Source: Phytohabitans houttuyneae
GTDB taxonomy: Bacteria > Actinomycetota > Actinomycetes > Mycobacteriales > Micromonosporaceae
DNA: 64,000 bases
Assembly: GCF_011764425.1 (NCBI RefSeq)
Contig: NZ_BLPF01000001.1
Coordinates: forward strand, 1,107,001 to 1,171,000
Direction: 5' to 3'
How positions within the stretch are numbered: position 1 is the stretch's first letter; each line of letters opens with the position of its first letter. The translations under genes and the position numbers were made by a program. Below the pieces are notes generated by a model. That model was not told the DNA's origin, searched no databases, and saw only the letters and a program-made list of their open reading frames with translations. This document shows positions 25,421 to 33,297 of the stretch, one piece after another.

Positions 25421-25579
25421 ATACCTCCGATCTTTGCCGCACTTGTTCCCATTCGAGCGAAAGGCTCGCCCCCGGACTTCACAAGAAACCGAAACATCCG
25501 ATGTTCTTGGGGTTGACCGCCCGAGATGGTCTTGTTTCCGGGCGACGTCGGCCGTAATCTCACGACAAACATCGGATGC
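25421..25579 (+). promoter_or_regulatory. Three operator-like motifs upstream of the ABC importer operon
   Basis: ATACCTCCGATCTTTG (25421-25436), the near-palindrome AACATCCGATGTT (25493-25505) and AAACATCGGATGC (25567-25579) occupy the 300-base gap before the binding-protein gene. The same motif type occurs upstream of the GH95 operon. LacI or GntR-type repressors bind such palindromes; no regulator gene is adjacent. No clear -35/-10 pair was seen, and nothing else was recognised in this gap. Confidence 0.5.
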
Positions 25580-25653
25580 ATGCCGGTCGAGGCCGGCGGC
25601 GCCGCCTTCCACCCGTCAACGCCCGCGACACCCCACCTGAATCGAGGGCATCG

Positions 25654-26712
25654 ATGAGACATATCAGCAGACCAGTCACGGCCATCTTCATGGCCGCCGC
25701 GCTCGCGGCCGGCTTGACCGCGTGCGGCGACGATGCCGGCACCGGGACCGGCAGCACGGGCAGCGGATCCGGCAGCGGCCAGATCGGCATCGACCTGCCG
25801 CGCGCCGACTCGGACTTCTGGAACTCGTACGCCAAGTACGTGCCCCAGTTCGCCACCGAGCTCGGCATCAACCTGATGACACCGACCAACTCGCAGAACG
25901 ACGTGGCCAAGCTCGTCGCCAACGCGCAGGCCTTGCAGAGCCAGGGCGCCAAGGCGATCGTGATGGCACCGCAGGACACCGGCGCGATCGCCACCACGCT
26001 CAGCACGCTGGAGTCGAAGAAGATCCCGGTGGTCACTGTGGACACCCGCCCGGACAAGGGCAAGGTCTTCATGGTCGTGCGCGCGGACAACCGGGCGTAC
26101 GGGCAGAAGGCGTGCGAGTTCCTCGGCGAGAAGCTGGGCGGCAAGGGCAAGGTGATCGAGTTCCAGGGCTCGCTCTCCTCCATCAACGGCCGGGACCGGT
26201 CCGAGGCCTTCATCGAGTGCATGAAGAGCAAGTACCCCGGGATCACGGTCTTCGAGGAGCCCACCGAGTGGGAGGGCACCAAGGCCGCGGCGGCGCTGCA
26301 GACCCGGCTCGCCCAGCACCCCGACATCAAGGGCGTCTACATGCAGGCCGGCGGCGTCTTCCTCGCGCCGACCCTGCAGGTGCTCAAGTCGAAGAACCTG
26401 CTCGTGCCGCCGGAGGACCCGAAGCACATCTTCATCGTCTCCAACGACGGCATCCCGCAGGAGTTCGAGGCCATCCGCAAGGGTGAGATCGACGCGACCG
26501 TCTCCCAGCCCGCCGACCTGTACGCCAAGTACGCCCTCTTCTACGCGAAGGCGGCCGTGGAGGGCAAGACGTTCCAGCCCGGCCCGACGGACCACGGCAG
26601 CAACATCATCGACGTGGGCAACGGCACGCTGGAGGACCAGCTGCCCGCGCCGCTCGTCACCAAGGAAAACGTGGACGATCAGGCCCTCTGGGGCAACCAG
26701 ATCGGCAAGTGA
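25654..26712 (+). CDS. CUT2 sugar ABC importer, substrate-binding lipoprotein (RbsB-like)
   Basis: The protein has 352 residues. The lipobox AAGLTACGDD anchors it to the membrane. A Gly/Ser/Thr linker is followed by a periplasmic-binding-protein fold of the ribose/galactose type: IGIDLPRADSDFWNSYAKYV, GAKAIVMAPQDTGAIATTL, KIPVVTVDTRP, and ATVSQPADLYAKYA near the end. It would deliver a sugar to the membrane complex encoded by the next two genes. ATG at 25654 is chosen because the signal peptide starts there. The stop overlaps the next start by one base. The upstream operators suggest control together with the secreted enzymes. Confidence 0.9.
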   Translation: MRHISRPVTAIFMAAALAAGLTACGDDAGTGTGSTGSGSGSGQIGIDLPRADSDFWNSYAKYVPQFATELGINLMTPTNSQNDVAKLVANAQALQSQGAKAIVMAPQDTGAIATTLSTLESKKIPVVTVDTRPDKGKVFMVVRADNRAYGQKACEFLGEKLGGKGKVIEFQGSLSSINGRDRSEAFIECMKSKYPGITVFEEPTEWEGTKAAAALQTRLAQHPDIKGVYMQAGGVFLAPTLQVLKSKNLLVPPEDPKHIFIVSNDGIPQEFEAIRKGEIDATVSQPADLYAKYALFYAKAAVEGKTFQPGPTDHGSNIIDVGNGTLEDQLPAPLVTKENVDDQALWGNQIGK

Positions 26713-28238
26713 TGACCGCACCGGCACCACACACCGCCGCCACGGCCGGAACCCCCCTCCCGGCCGTGGCGGCGCGTGACATCACCAAGCGGTACGGCGC
26801 GACGACCGCGCTGCTGGACGCCGGCATCACGGTCGCGCCCGGCGAGACGCACGCGCTCGTCGGGCGCAACGGCGCCGGCAAGTCCACGCTCGTCTCGATC
26901 CTGACCGGCCTGCAGCGGGCCGACGCCGGCGAGGTGCGCTTCGCCGGCGAGCCCGCTCCCCCGCTGTCCGACCGGGACGCGTGGCGGCGGCTCGTCGCCT
27001 GCGTGTACCAGAAGTCCACGATCATCCCGACCCTCACCGTCGCCGAAAACCTCTTCTTGAACAGGCAGGGCGGCGGCCTGATCAGCTGGCGGTCGCTGCG
27101 GCGCCGCGCGGCGGACCTCCTCGACGGGTACGGCGTGGACGTCGACCCGGCGCGGGTGGCCGGCGACCTGACGGTGGAGCAGCGGCAGCTTCTTGAGATC
27201 GCGCGGGCGCTCTCGTTCGGCGCGCGGTTCATCATCCTCGACGAGCCCACCGCGCAGCTCGACGCGGCCGCGATCGAGCGGCTCTTCGACCGGATGCGGC
27301 AGCTGCGCGAGGGCGGCGTGACGTTCCTGTTCATCTCGCACCACCTCCAGGAGGTGTACGAGGTCTGCCAGACCGTCACGGTCTTCCGCGACGCGCGGCA
27401 CGTGCTCACCGCGCCGGTCGCCACCCTGCCGCACGACGAGCTCGTCGGCGCGATGACCGGCGACGCGGGTCCGCTGCTCTCGTCCGGTGCCGTACGCCCG
27501 CCCGTCGGCGACGCGGCGGCCGTGCTGTCGGTGGAGGGCCTGCGCCTGTCCGGCTTCTACGAGGACATCGACCTCACCGTGCGCGCCGGCGAGCTGGTCG
27601 GGCTGATCGGCTCGGGCAGCAGCGGCAAGGTGGCGCTCGCCGAGACGATCGCGGGGCTGCGCAAGGCGGACGGCGGCACGGTCACCGTCGCCGGCGGCCG
27701 CCCCAAGCCCGGCAGCGTGCCGTCCGCACTCGCCGCCGGCCTCGGCTACCTGCCGCAGGACCGGCACCGTGAGGGCCTGGTACCCCTGCTGTCGGTGGCG
27801 GAAAACGCGACCTTGCCGATCGCCGGAAAGCTCGGCCCCGCGGGCGTCATCGCGCCCGCCCGCCGGCGGGCGGCGGCGCAGCGGATGATCGACGCGTACG
27901 ACATCAAGACGTCCGGCCCCGACCAGCCGGTCAGTGCGCTGTCCGGCGGCAACGCGCAGAAGGTCGTGCTCGCCCGGGCGCTCAGCAACGAACCCAAGGC
28001 GCTCGTGATGGTCAGCCCGACCGCGGGCGTCGACGTGCGTTCCAAGGAATCCCTGCTCGGCGCGGTGGCGTCCGCCGCGACCGGTGGCACCGGCGTGCTG
28101 GTGGTCTCCGACGAGCTCGACGACCTGCGCTCGTGCGACCGGGTGCTGGTCATGTTTCACGGACGGGTGGTCCGCGAGGTGCCGCGCGGCTGGGCCGACG
28201 CGGACCTGATCGCGGCGGTGGAGGGAGTAGAACGGTGA
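26712..28238 (+). CDS. CUT2 sugar ABC importer, double ATPase subunit (RbsA-like)
   Basis: The protein has 508 residues with two fused nucleotide-binding domains. The first has Walker A GRNGAGKST (about 51-59), Walker B FIILDEPTAQLD and the degenerate signature LTVEQRQLLEIARAL. The second has the altered Walker A GSGSSGKVA and the canonical signature ALSGGNAQKVVLARAL. Degenerate second Walker A motifs are normal for RbsA/MglA proteins. It powers sugar import by the permease encoded next. The ATG shares one base with the stop of the binding-protein gene, and the 3' end overlaps the permease GTG by 4 bases, so the three subunits are translationally coupled. Confidence 0.92.
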   Translation: MTAPAPHTAATAGTPLPAVAARDITKRYGATTALLDAGITVAPGETHALVGRNGAGKSTLVSILTGLQRADAGEVRFAGEPAPPLSDRDAWRRLVACVYQKSTIIPTLTVAENLFLNRQGGGLISWRSLRRRAADLLDGYGVDVDPARVAGDLTVEQRQLLEIARALSFGARFIILDEPTAQLDAAAIERLFDRMRQLREGGVTFLFISHHLQEVYEVCQTVTVFRDARHVLTAPVATLPHDELVGAMTGDAGPLLSSGAVRPPVGDAAAVLSVEGLRLSGFYEDIDLTVRAGELVGLIGSGSSGKVALAETIAGLRKADGGTVTVAGGRPKPGSVPSALAAGLGYLPQDRHREGLVPLLSVAENATLPIAGKLGPAGVIAPARRRAAAQRMIDAYDIKTSGPDQPVSALSGGNAQKVVLARALSNEPKALVMVSPTAGVDVRSKESLLGAVASAATGGTGVLVVSDELDDLRSCDRVLVMFHGRVVREVPRGWADADLIAAVEGVER

Positions 28239-29260
28239 CCAACTCGCGGACCGTGGCGAAACCGCCCTCGGTCATCCCACCGCTGCCGGGCGGGCGCCGC
28301 GTGCAGCTGGCCAGGTTCCGGGACCTCGCCCTGGTACCGGCCATCCTGCTGCTCGTGATCGTCGGTGCCATCATCGACCCGGTCTTCCTCACCAAGGCCA
28401 ACATCACCAACGTCCTCCAGCAGCAGACAGAGCTCTCCCTGCTGGTGCTCGCCGAGGCGATCATCCTGATCGCGGGCAAGTTCGACCTGTCGCTGGAGTC
28501 GACGATCGGCCTGGCGCCCGCGCTCGCGGTCGGCCTGGTCATCCCGGTCGCCAGCAACGGCCTCGGCACCGAGCTGCCGGTCGCGCTCGCCATCCCGCTC
28601 TGCCTGCTGGTCGGCCTGGCGATCGGCGCGTTCAACGGCCTGCTCATCCTGCGCTTCAAGCTGTCCGCGTTCATCGTGACGCTGGGCATGCTGATCGTCC
28701 TACGTGGACTGCAGATCGGCCTGACCGGCGGCCAGAACCTCTTCGACATCCCGCAGTCCGTGCTCTACCTCGGCAACGCCGTGTGGCTGGGCCTGCCCGC
28801 GTCGATCTGGATCTGCGGCGTCCTCTTCGCCGCGGGCATCCTGGCGCTGGGCTTCCTGCGCCACGGCCGCGCCGTGTACGCGATCGGCGGCAACGTCGAC
28901 GCCGCCCGCGCCGCCGGCATCCGCACCGACCGCGTGGTGTGGATCGTCCTGATGATCGGCGGCCTGCTCGCCGCGCTGGCCGGCCTGCTGATGACCGGCC
29001 GCCTGGGCTCCGTGGCCTCGGCACAGGGCGACGGCATGATCTTCACGGTCTTCGCGGCCGCGGTGATCGGCGGCGTGAGCCTGGACGGCGGCAAGGGCAC
29101 GCTCTTCGGCGCCCTGTGCGGCGTGATCGTGCTCGGCCTGATCAACAACATCCTCACGCTGGGCGGCGTGTCCGCACAGTGGATCCAGGCCATCTACGGC
29201 GCCATCATCCTGGTCGCCCTGATCCTGGCCCGCGTCACCTCCGGCAAAGCCCAGGACTAG
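28235..29260 (+). CDS. CUT2 sugar ABC importer, permease (RbsC-like)
   Basis: The protein has 341 residues. A basic cytoplasmic start is followed by about ten membrane helices. The RbsC family signatures are present: AGKFDLSLESTIGLAPALA after the first helices, the coupling-loop region YAIGGNVDAARAAGI, and AAVIGGVSLDGGKGTLFGAL. It forms the membrane channel for the sugar, probably as a homodimer. The GTG start overlaps the ATPase stop (GTGA). A perfect terminator follows 4 bases after the stop codon. Confidence 0.92.
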   Translation: MTNSRTVAKPPSVIPPLPGGRRVQLARFRDLALVPAILLLVIVGAIIDPVFLTKANITNVLQQQTELSLLVLAEAIILIAGKFDLSLESTIGLAPALAVGLVIPVASNGLGTELPVALAIPLCLLVGLAIGAFNGLLILRFKLSAFIVTLGMLIVLRGLQIGLTGGQNLFDIPQSVLYLGNAVWLGLPASIWICGVLFAAGILALGFLRHGRAVYAIGGNVDAARAAGIRTDRVVWIVLMIGGLLAALAGLLMTGRLGSVASAQGDGMIFTVFAAAVIGGVSLDGGKGTLFGALCGVIVLGLINNILTLGGVSAQWIQAIYGAIILVALILARVTSGKAQD

Positions 29261-29263
29261 CTA

Positions 29264-29303
29264 GTGGTACGGATCGGCCCGGCCAAGGGCTGATCCGTAC
29301 CAC
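29264..29303 (+). terminator. Terminator of the ABC importer operon
   Basis: GTGGTACGGATC pairs perfectly with GATCCGTACCAC. An inner GGCCC/GGGCT extension contains one G-T pair and there is a 6-base loop. It follows the permease stop immediately. Confidence 0.85.
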
Positions 29304-29351
29304 GATCTCCCGCAGCCGGTCACGGTCTAGACCAACCCGAATCTGATGCGG

Positions 29352-30074
29352 GCTACCGCGACGTCCGCCGTGGGGTGCGTTCCCGCTCCCGCAGATCTTG
29401 GTGAGTTGGCGCCGCTCGACTTTCGGAGTTGGGATTGCTTGCCGTGCGACAGCCTCCCGTGCCCTCCATCTCAAGGTGTCCGCGCCGCAGTGGCCGGTTT
29501 ACGGCGTAAGGCATAGACCAGGCAAGATGCAAGATCCACCTATCTGGTCTTCCCCTACCCGTGCTTCTGCAGATCTTCGAGGCGGGAGTGCGCGGGTCCG
29601 CCTTCGTTGCGGTCTGTGACTGTCGATCAGGTGCCGGCGGTGTGAGCTTCGAAATCTTGGTGAGTTAGCGCGTTATTCGACGCAAACTTGCCAAGATCTG
29701 CCGGAGCAGGCTCCTGGGCTGAGCTGGGCGACCGCAGAGAGTGAGGCGCTGACGCGCATGGACTCCAGACGACGAAAACTCCGAAAGCGGATCCGAGATC
29801 GGCGCAGGTTGTCCGGGAGTGCCATCGCGGCCATCGAGCCGGGTCCGCGGGCTGAGCCTGCGCGCCGCGGAGCGCCATCGCCGCGACCGGCCCGCGGGCC
29901 GGGGTCTGAGCCTGCGCGGACATCAGGCCGCAGCAGCCTCGCGCATCCCCGACCGGTGCGGGTCGTCCGGAAGCGTCACCGCGGCGGCCGGGCCGGGTTC
30001 GCGGGGAGCTTGCGGGTCGCGGAGGGTGAGGCCGCGGGAGCAACGGTCCGGACCACCGCGGACATCGCGGTAGC
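29352..30074. mobile_element. Copy B of the non-coding inverted-repeat element (723 bp, core reversed)
   Basis: The element begins GCTACCGCGACGTCC and ends GGACATCGCGGTAGC. The right arm repeats the conserved GGTGAGGCCGCGGGAGCAAC and GGTCCGGACC found in copies A and C; the left arm is shorter and degenerate. The core blocks are in the opposite order and strand compared with A and C: AGATCTTGGTGAGTTGGC near 29393, then GCATAGACCAGGCAAGATGC, then AACTTGCCAAGATCTGCC near 29685. A GC-rich stretch at about 29760-30010 is unique to this copy. No credible gene lies inside. The element fills the gap between the importer terminator and the hsp20 promoter. Confidence 0.72.
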
Positions 30075-30107
30075 CCAATGAATCATGTCGGTCGGAACGA
30101 GCAGGGG

Positions 30108-30135
30108 TTGAAATCTGCAGCAGCGGGTATAGAAT
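30108..30135 (+). promoter_or_regulatory. Promoter of the hsp20 gene
   Basis: TTGAAA at 30108-30113, a 16-base spacer and TAGAAT at 30130-30135 make a good housekeeping-type promoter about 55 bases upstream of the start codon. No HrcA or HspR operator was recognised. Confidence 0.6.
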
Positions 30136-30190
30136 TTCTGCGTCTGCCAGGCCAGGTCGGACTGGCACCGATCTTGGAGGTGTGTTGGTC

Positions 30191-30676
30191 ATGCTGCTGC
30201 GTTTCGATCCGTTCCGTGACTTCGACCGGCTCGCCGGCGAGATGCTCGGCGCCGCGCGCACGCCGGCGCCCATGCCGATGGACTGCCTGCGGGTGGGCGA
30301 CAGGTTCGTCCTGCGCTTCGACCTTCCCGGCATCGACGCCGACTCGCTCGATGTGTCGGCGGAAAACAACACGCTGACCGTGCGGGCCGAGCGGCGTCGC
30401 GACGACCCGGAGGGGGCGACCTACCTTGTGTCGGAGCGGCCCTCGGGGGTCTACAGCCGCCAGCTCGTGCTCGGTGACGGCCTCGCGGTCGACAGCGTCC
30501 AGGCCCACTACAGCGACGGCGTGCTGACGCTGACCATCCCGCTCGCCGAGCAGGCCAAGCCGCGGAAGATTTCGATCAGCCGCGCCGGCGAGTCCTCGCT
30601 CGGTTCGCACGAGGGCCACAAGATGATCGCCGGCGAGACCGGACGGGACCGTGCCACCGCTTCCGCCGCGTCCTGA
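30191..30676 (+). CDS. Small heat shock protein, Hsp20 family
   Basis: The protein has 161 residues. It opens with LLRFDPFRDFDRL, as in Hsp18-type actinobacterial proteins. An alpha-crystallin domain spans about 35-125: DCLRVGDRFVLRFDLPG, NTLTVRAERR, and the typical YSDGVLTLTIPLAE with the GVLTLT signature. The C-terminal tail has KPRKISI. It binds unfolding proteins in the cytoplasm under stress. The start is ATG at 30191, set by GGAGG 10 bases before; a GTG nine bases earlier is too close to that site. It is followed by a MerR-type regulator gene that overlaps its 3' end if the longest reading is used. Confidence 0.9.
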   Translation: MLLRFDPFRDFDRLAGEMLGAARTPAPMPMDCLRVGDRFVLRFDLPGIDADSLDVSAENNTLTVRAERRRDDPEGATYLVSERPSGVYSRQLVLGDGLAVDSVQAHYSDGVLTLTIPLAEQAKPRKISISRAGESSLGSHEGHKMIAGETGRDRATASAAS

Positions 30677-31031
30677 CGGCACTGACCCGGGTGGCCCGGC
30701 CGGTGCGGCCGGGCCACCGCCGCGGGCACACGCCGCCGCGCTCGGGGATGCCGGCTTCCCCGGGTTCGCGATGGGTGCGGCCGCGGAGGCGATCGGGGTG
30801 ACGCCCGCCTTCCTGCGCGCGGCCGAGGCCGCCGGGCTCTTCGCCGCGCACCGTTCCGGCGGTGGGCACCGGAGGTACAGCCGCGACGACCTGGAGCGGG
30901 CCGACCGGGCGCGCCAGCTCGTCGACGACGGCACCCGCATGAACGACGCGGTCCGGATCGTCAGCTTGGAGTACCAGCTCGCGGCCGCCCAAGCGATGAT
31001 CGAGATCCTGCGCCGAGACTCCGGCGGGTGA
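30651..31031 (+). CDS. MerR-type transcriptional regulator, short
   Basis: The frame holds 126 residues from GTG; an ATG at 30771 would give 86. The winged-helix part reads MGAAAEAIGVTPAFLRAAEAAGL, then a wing with SGGGHRRYSRDDLERADR, as in HspR-like and small MerR proteins linked to heat-shock genes. A C-terminal helix (LEYQLAAAQAMIEIL) would dimerise. Position directly after hsp20 suggests control of the stress response. A strong hairpin at 30690-30718 lies inside the longer reading, which favours either a later start or readthrough. The 3' end overlaps the convergent EamA gene by 71 bases. Confidence 0.7.
   Translation: MPPLPPRPDGTDPGGPAGAAGPPPRAHAAALGDAGFPGFAMGAAAEAIGVTPAFLRAAEAAGLFAAHRSGGGHRRYSRDDLERADRARQLVDDGTRMNDAVRIVSLEYQLAAAQAMIEILRRDSGG
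30690..30718 (+). terminator. Hairpin after hsp20
   Basis: A perfect 12-bp stem (GGTGGCCCGGCC) with a 5-base loop lies 13 bases after the hsp20 stop, inside the 5' part of the longest reading of the regulator gene. Confidence 0.65.
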
Positions 31032-31851
31032 GCGCGACCGCGAGCAGCACCACGGCCATGCCGGCCAGGACGCGCGGGCCGAGGCGTTCGTCCAGCACGG
31101 CGGCGCCGAGGGCCACCGACACCACCGGCAGCAGGTAGCCCACCGTCGCGGCGCTGGTCGGCCCCTCGTCGGCGATGAGGCGGTAGCTGAGGTAGAAGGT
31201 GACGCCGGTGGCGAGGACGCCGAGCACGAGCACGGCCGCCACGCCGGTCGCGTCGGTGTCCAGCGGGCCCGCCGCGGGCAGGGCCAGCGCGCTCCAGCCC
31301 GTCGCGGCGAGGAGCTGGGCCGCGGACAGCGCGGCCGGCGCGGTGCCCCGCCCGGTCAGCGACCGTCCCATGTAGACGAAGCCGGCACCGTAGCTGGCCG
31401 CCGCCGCCAGCAGCGCCGCGGCGCCCCACGAGGCGTGCGCGTGCCACGGCGCGAAGATGAGCAGCACGCCGCCGAAGCCGAGCAGCAGGCCGGCCACGGG
31501 GGCGGCGCCGGCGCGTTCGACGCCGGTGGCCAGCCCGATCAAGAGCGTCCACAAGGGAGTCGTGGCGTTCAGCACGCCGGCGAGGCCCGAGTCGACGGTG
31601 CGCTCGCCGACCGCGAACAAGGCGAACGGCAGCGCGTTGCAGAGCAGGGCGGCCACGGCCAGGCGGCGCCACACGGCGGGCTCGCGCGGGAGGCGCTGCC
31701 GGGCGGCCACGGCCAGCGCGAGGAGCACGGCGGTGCCGAGCACGCAGCGGGCGACGGTGATCTGCACGGGCGAGAGGCCGTGGTTGAGCGCCACCTTGAT
31801 CCAGAGGAAGCCCGAGCCCCAGAGGAGGGCGAGCGTGCCGATGCGTACCAC
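30961..31851 (-). CDS. EamA/DMT-family transporter
   Basis: The protein has 296 residues with about ten membrane helices arranged as two EamA repeats. The first starts LALLWGSGFLWIKVAL and the second ALLAAAASYGAGFVYMGR. FYLSYRLIADEGPTSAATVGYLLPV followed by DERLGPRVLAG (read in parts) is the conserved end of the second repeat. Members export metabolites or amino acids. GTG start. The gene is divergent from the LysR gene, which probably controls it. The 3' end overlaps the regulator gene on the other strand. Confidence 0.88.
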   Translation of the reverse strand: MVRIGTLALLWGSGFLWIKVALNHGLSPVQITVARCVLGTAVLLALAVAARQRLPREPAVWRRLAVAALLCNALPFALFAVGERTVDSGLAGVLNATTPLWTLLIGLATGVERAGAAPVAGLLLGFGGVLLIFAPWHAHASWGAAALLAAAASYGAGFVYMGRSLTGRGTAPAALSAAQLLAATGWSALALPAAGPLDTDATGVAAVLVLGVLATGVTFYLSYRLIADEGPTSAATVGYLLPVVSVALGAAVLDERLGPRVLAGMAVVLLAVALTRRSLGAGSRSSLGRPRAGTPS

Positions 31852-31922
31852 TCCCCCACCGTGCCGTTCGCGACCTGGCAGGACAAGTGAAAGATGTGGT
31901 ACCTATCGTTAAGCTGAGCTAC

Positions 31923-32819
31923 ATGCTCGACGTGCGCCGCATGCTTGTCCTCCGTGCCGTGGTCACCAGCGGCTCGGTGACCGCGGCCGCGTCAAACCTC
32001 GGCTACACCCCGTCCGCGGTGAGCCAGCAGGTCGCGGCCCTGGAGCGGCAGGCCGGCACGCCGCTGCTGGAAAGGGTCGGCCGTGGCGTGCGCCCGACCG
32101 CGGCGGGGCGGCTGCTGACCGAGGCCGCGGGCGCGATCGGCGAGCGGGTGGCCGAGGCCGAGACCGCGCTGGCGGATCTGCGGACCGGGCGCACCGGGCG
32201 GCTGGTCGTGCGCTACTTCGCCACCGCCGGCGCCGCGCTCGTGCCGCCCGCGCTGGCCCGCTTCCGCCGCGCGCACCCGGGCGTCGCCGTCGACCTGCGC
32301 CTCGCCGACCCGGACGACCCGCTGCCCGAGGTGGAGCGGGCCGAGGCCGACCTCGCGATCGTCGTGGTGAGGCCCGGGCGGGCGAGCGCCCTGCCCGGCA
32401 TCCGGCTGGTGCACCTGCTCGACGACCCGTACCGCGCGGTGCTCCCCAAGGGCCACCCGCTCGCGGCCCAGCGCGTCCTCGACCTGGCCGACCTCGCGGC
32501 CGAGCCGTGGGTCGACTGCGAAGGGCCGGCCGGCCCGTGCCGCGAGATCGTGCGGGACGCGTGCGCGGCGGCGGGGTTCACGCCGAGCGTCGCCGTGGAG
32601 AGCGACGACTACGCCACCGCTCAGGGGTTCGTCGCGGCCGGGCTCGGTGTCGCGCTCATGCCGGAGACGGGGCTGGGCAACCGCCACCCGTCGGTGGTCG
32701 CCCGCCGCCTGCGCCGGCCGGAGCCGTCGCGGTCCATCCATGCCGCGGTACGGGAGTCCACACTGGACCAGCCCGCGCTGCGCGCCCTGCTGGCCGCGCT
32801 CAGTCCGCCGCCGGCATGA
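31923..32819 (+). CDS. LysR-family transcriptional regulator
   Basis: The protein has 298 residues. The N-terminal winged helix reads RRMLVLRAVVTSGSVTAAAS then YTPSAVSQQVAALE, the LysR signature. The C-terminal effector domain runs from GRLVVRYFATAGAALVPPAL to the end. It is divergent from the EamA transporter gene with about 70 bases between starts, the usual layout for a LysR activator and its target. The ATG was chosen at the start of the helix; an ATG 36 bases upstream is also in frame. The 3' end overlaps a TetR remnant on the opposite strand. Confidence 0.88.
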   Translation: MLDVRRMLVLRAVVTSGSVTAAASNLGYTPSAVSQQVAALERQAGTPLLERVGRGVRPTAAGRLLTEAAGAIGERVAEAETALADLRTGRTGRLVVRYFATAGAALVPPALARFRRAHPGVAVDLRLADPDDPLPEVERAEADLAIVVVRPGRASALPGIRLVHLLDDPYRAVLPKGHPLAAQRVLDLADLAAEPWVDCEGPAGPCREIVRDACAAAGFTPSVAVESDDYATAQGFVAAGLGVALMPETGLGNRHPSVVARRLRRPEPSRSIHAAVRESTLDQPALRALLAALSPPPA

Positions 32820-32943
32820 CGCCGCGCAGCCGCACCTGCGCCCGCACCATGTGATCGCCCTCGATGGCGAGGGCCGGGTCGACCAGCGACTGGAAGCGCA
32901 GCCCGTCGAACAGTGCCAGCGCCAGCCCGGCGCGTCGGCGCCG
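32800..32943 (-). pseudogene. C-terminal remnant of a TetR-family regulator
   Basis: One minus-strand frame of 47 codons reads LALALFDGLRFQSLVDPALA, then IEGDHMVRAQVRLRGVMP and a stop. This looks like the ligand-domain end of a TetR/AcrR regulator (the DGLRFQSLVDP helix is typical). No helix-turn-helix part is found upstream on that strand, where the DoxX-like gene now lies. It is probably a deletion relic. Confidence is limited by its short length. Confidence 0.45.
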
Positions 32944-32960
32944 AGCCCGCGCACGCTCCC

Positions 32961-33290
32961 ATGCTCATCGCCACCGCCGCCGTCACGCTGCCGCTCACCG
33001 CCCTGCTCCCCGTCACCGCGCTCGGTAAGCTGGGCCACCGCCCGGATGTCGTCGCGACGTACACGCGCGTCGGCGTGCCCGAAGACCGGCTCAACCTGCT
33101 CGCGGGCGCGGCCGGCCTCGTGGTCGGCCTGTTCCTCACGCCGGTGGGCATCGCGGCCGCGGCGGCCCTGGTCGTGTACTTCGCCCTCGCGATCGCCGCC
33201 CACCTGCGCGCCCGCGATGCCGCCAACACGCCGATGCCCGCCCTCTACCTGCTGCTCGCCGCCGCGGTGCCGACCCTCCACGCGCTCTGA
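32961..33290 (+). CDS. DoxX-like small membrane protein
   Basis: The protein has 109 residues and four membrane helices. It shows the DoxX-like family layout: LLPVTALGKLGHRPDVVATYTRVGVP between helices one and two (read in parts), then AGAAGLVVGLFLTPVGIAAAAAL and a short basic loop, HLRARDAA, before the last helix. The function is unknown; related proteins are linked to thiosulfate oxidation or redox membrane complexes. ATG at 32961 was chosen; a GTG-type upstream extension is non-hydrophobic. Confidence 0.8.
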   Translation: MLIATAAVTLPLTALLPVTALGKLGHRPDVVATYTRVGVPEDRLNLLAGAAGLVVGLFLTPVGIAAAAALVVYFALAIAAHLRARDAANTPMPALYLLLAAAVPTLHAL

Positions 33291-33297
33291 GAAACCA

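Noticed and set aside
29760-30010. A short open frame inside copy B of the inverted-repeat element
   Set aside because: Ala/Arg/Pro-rich translation without a start signal or family; it lies inside a non-coding repeat.
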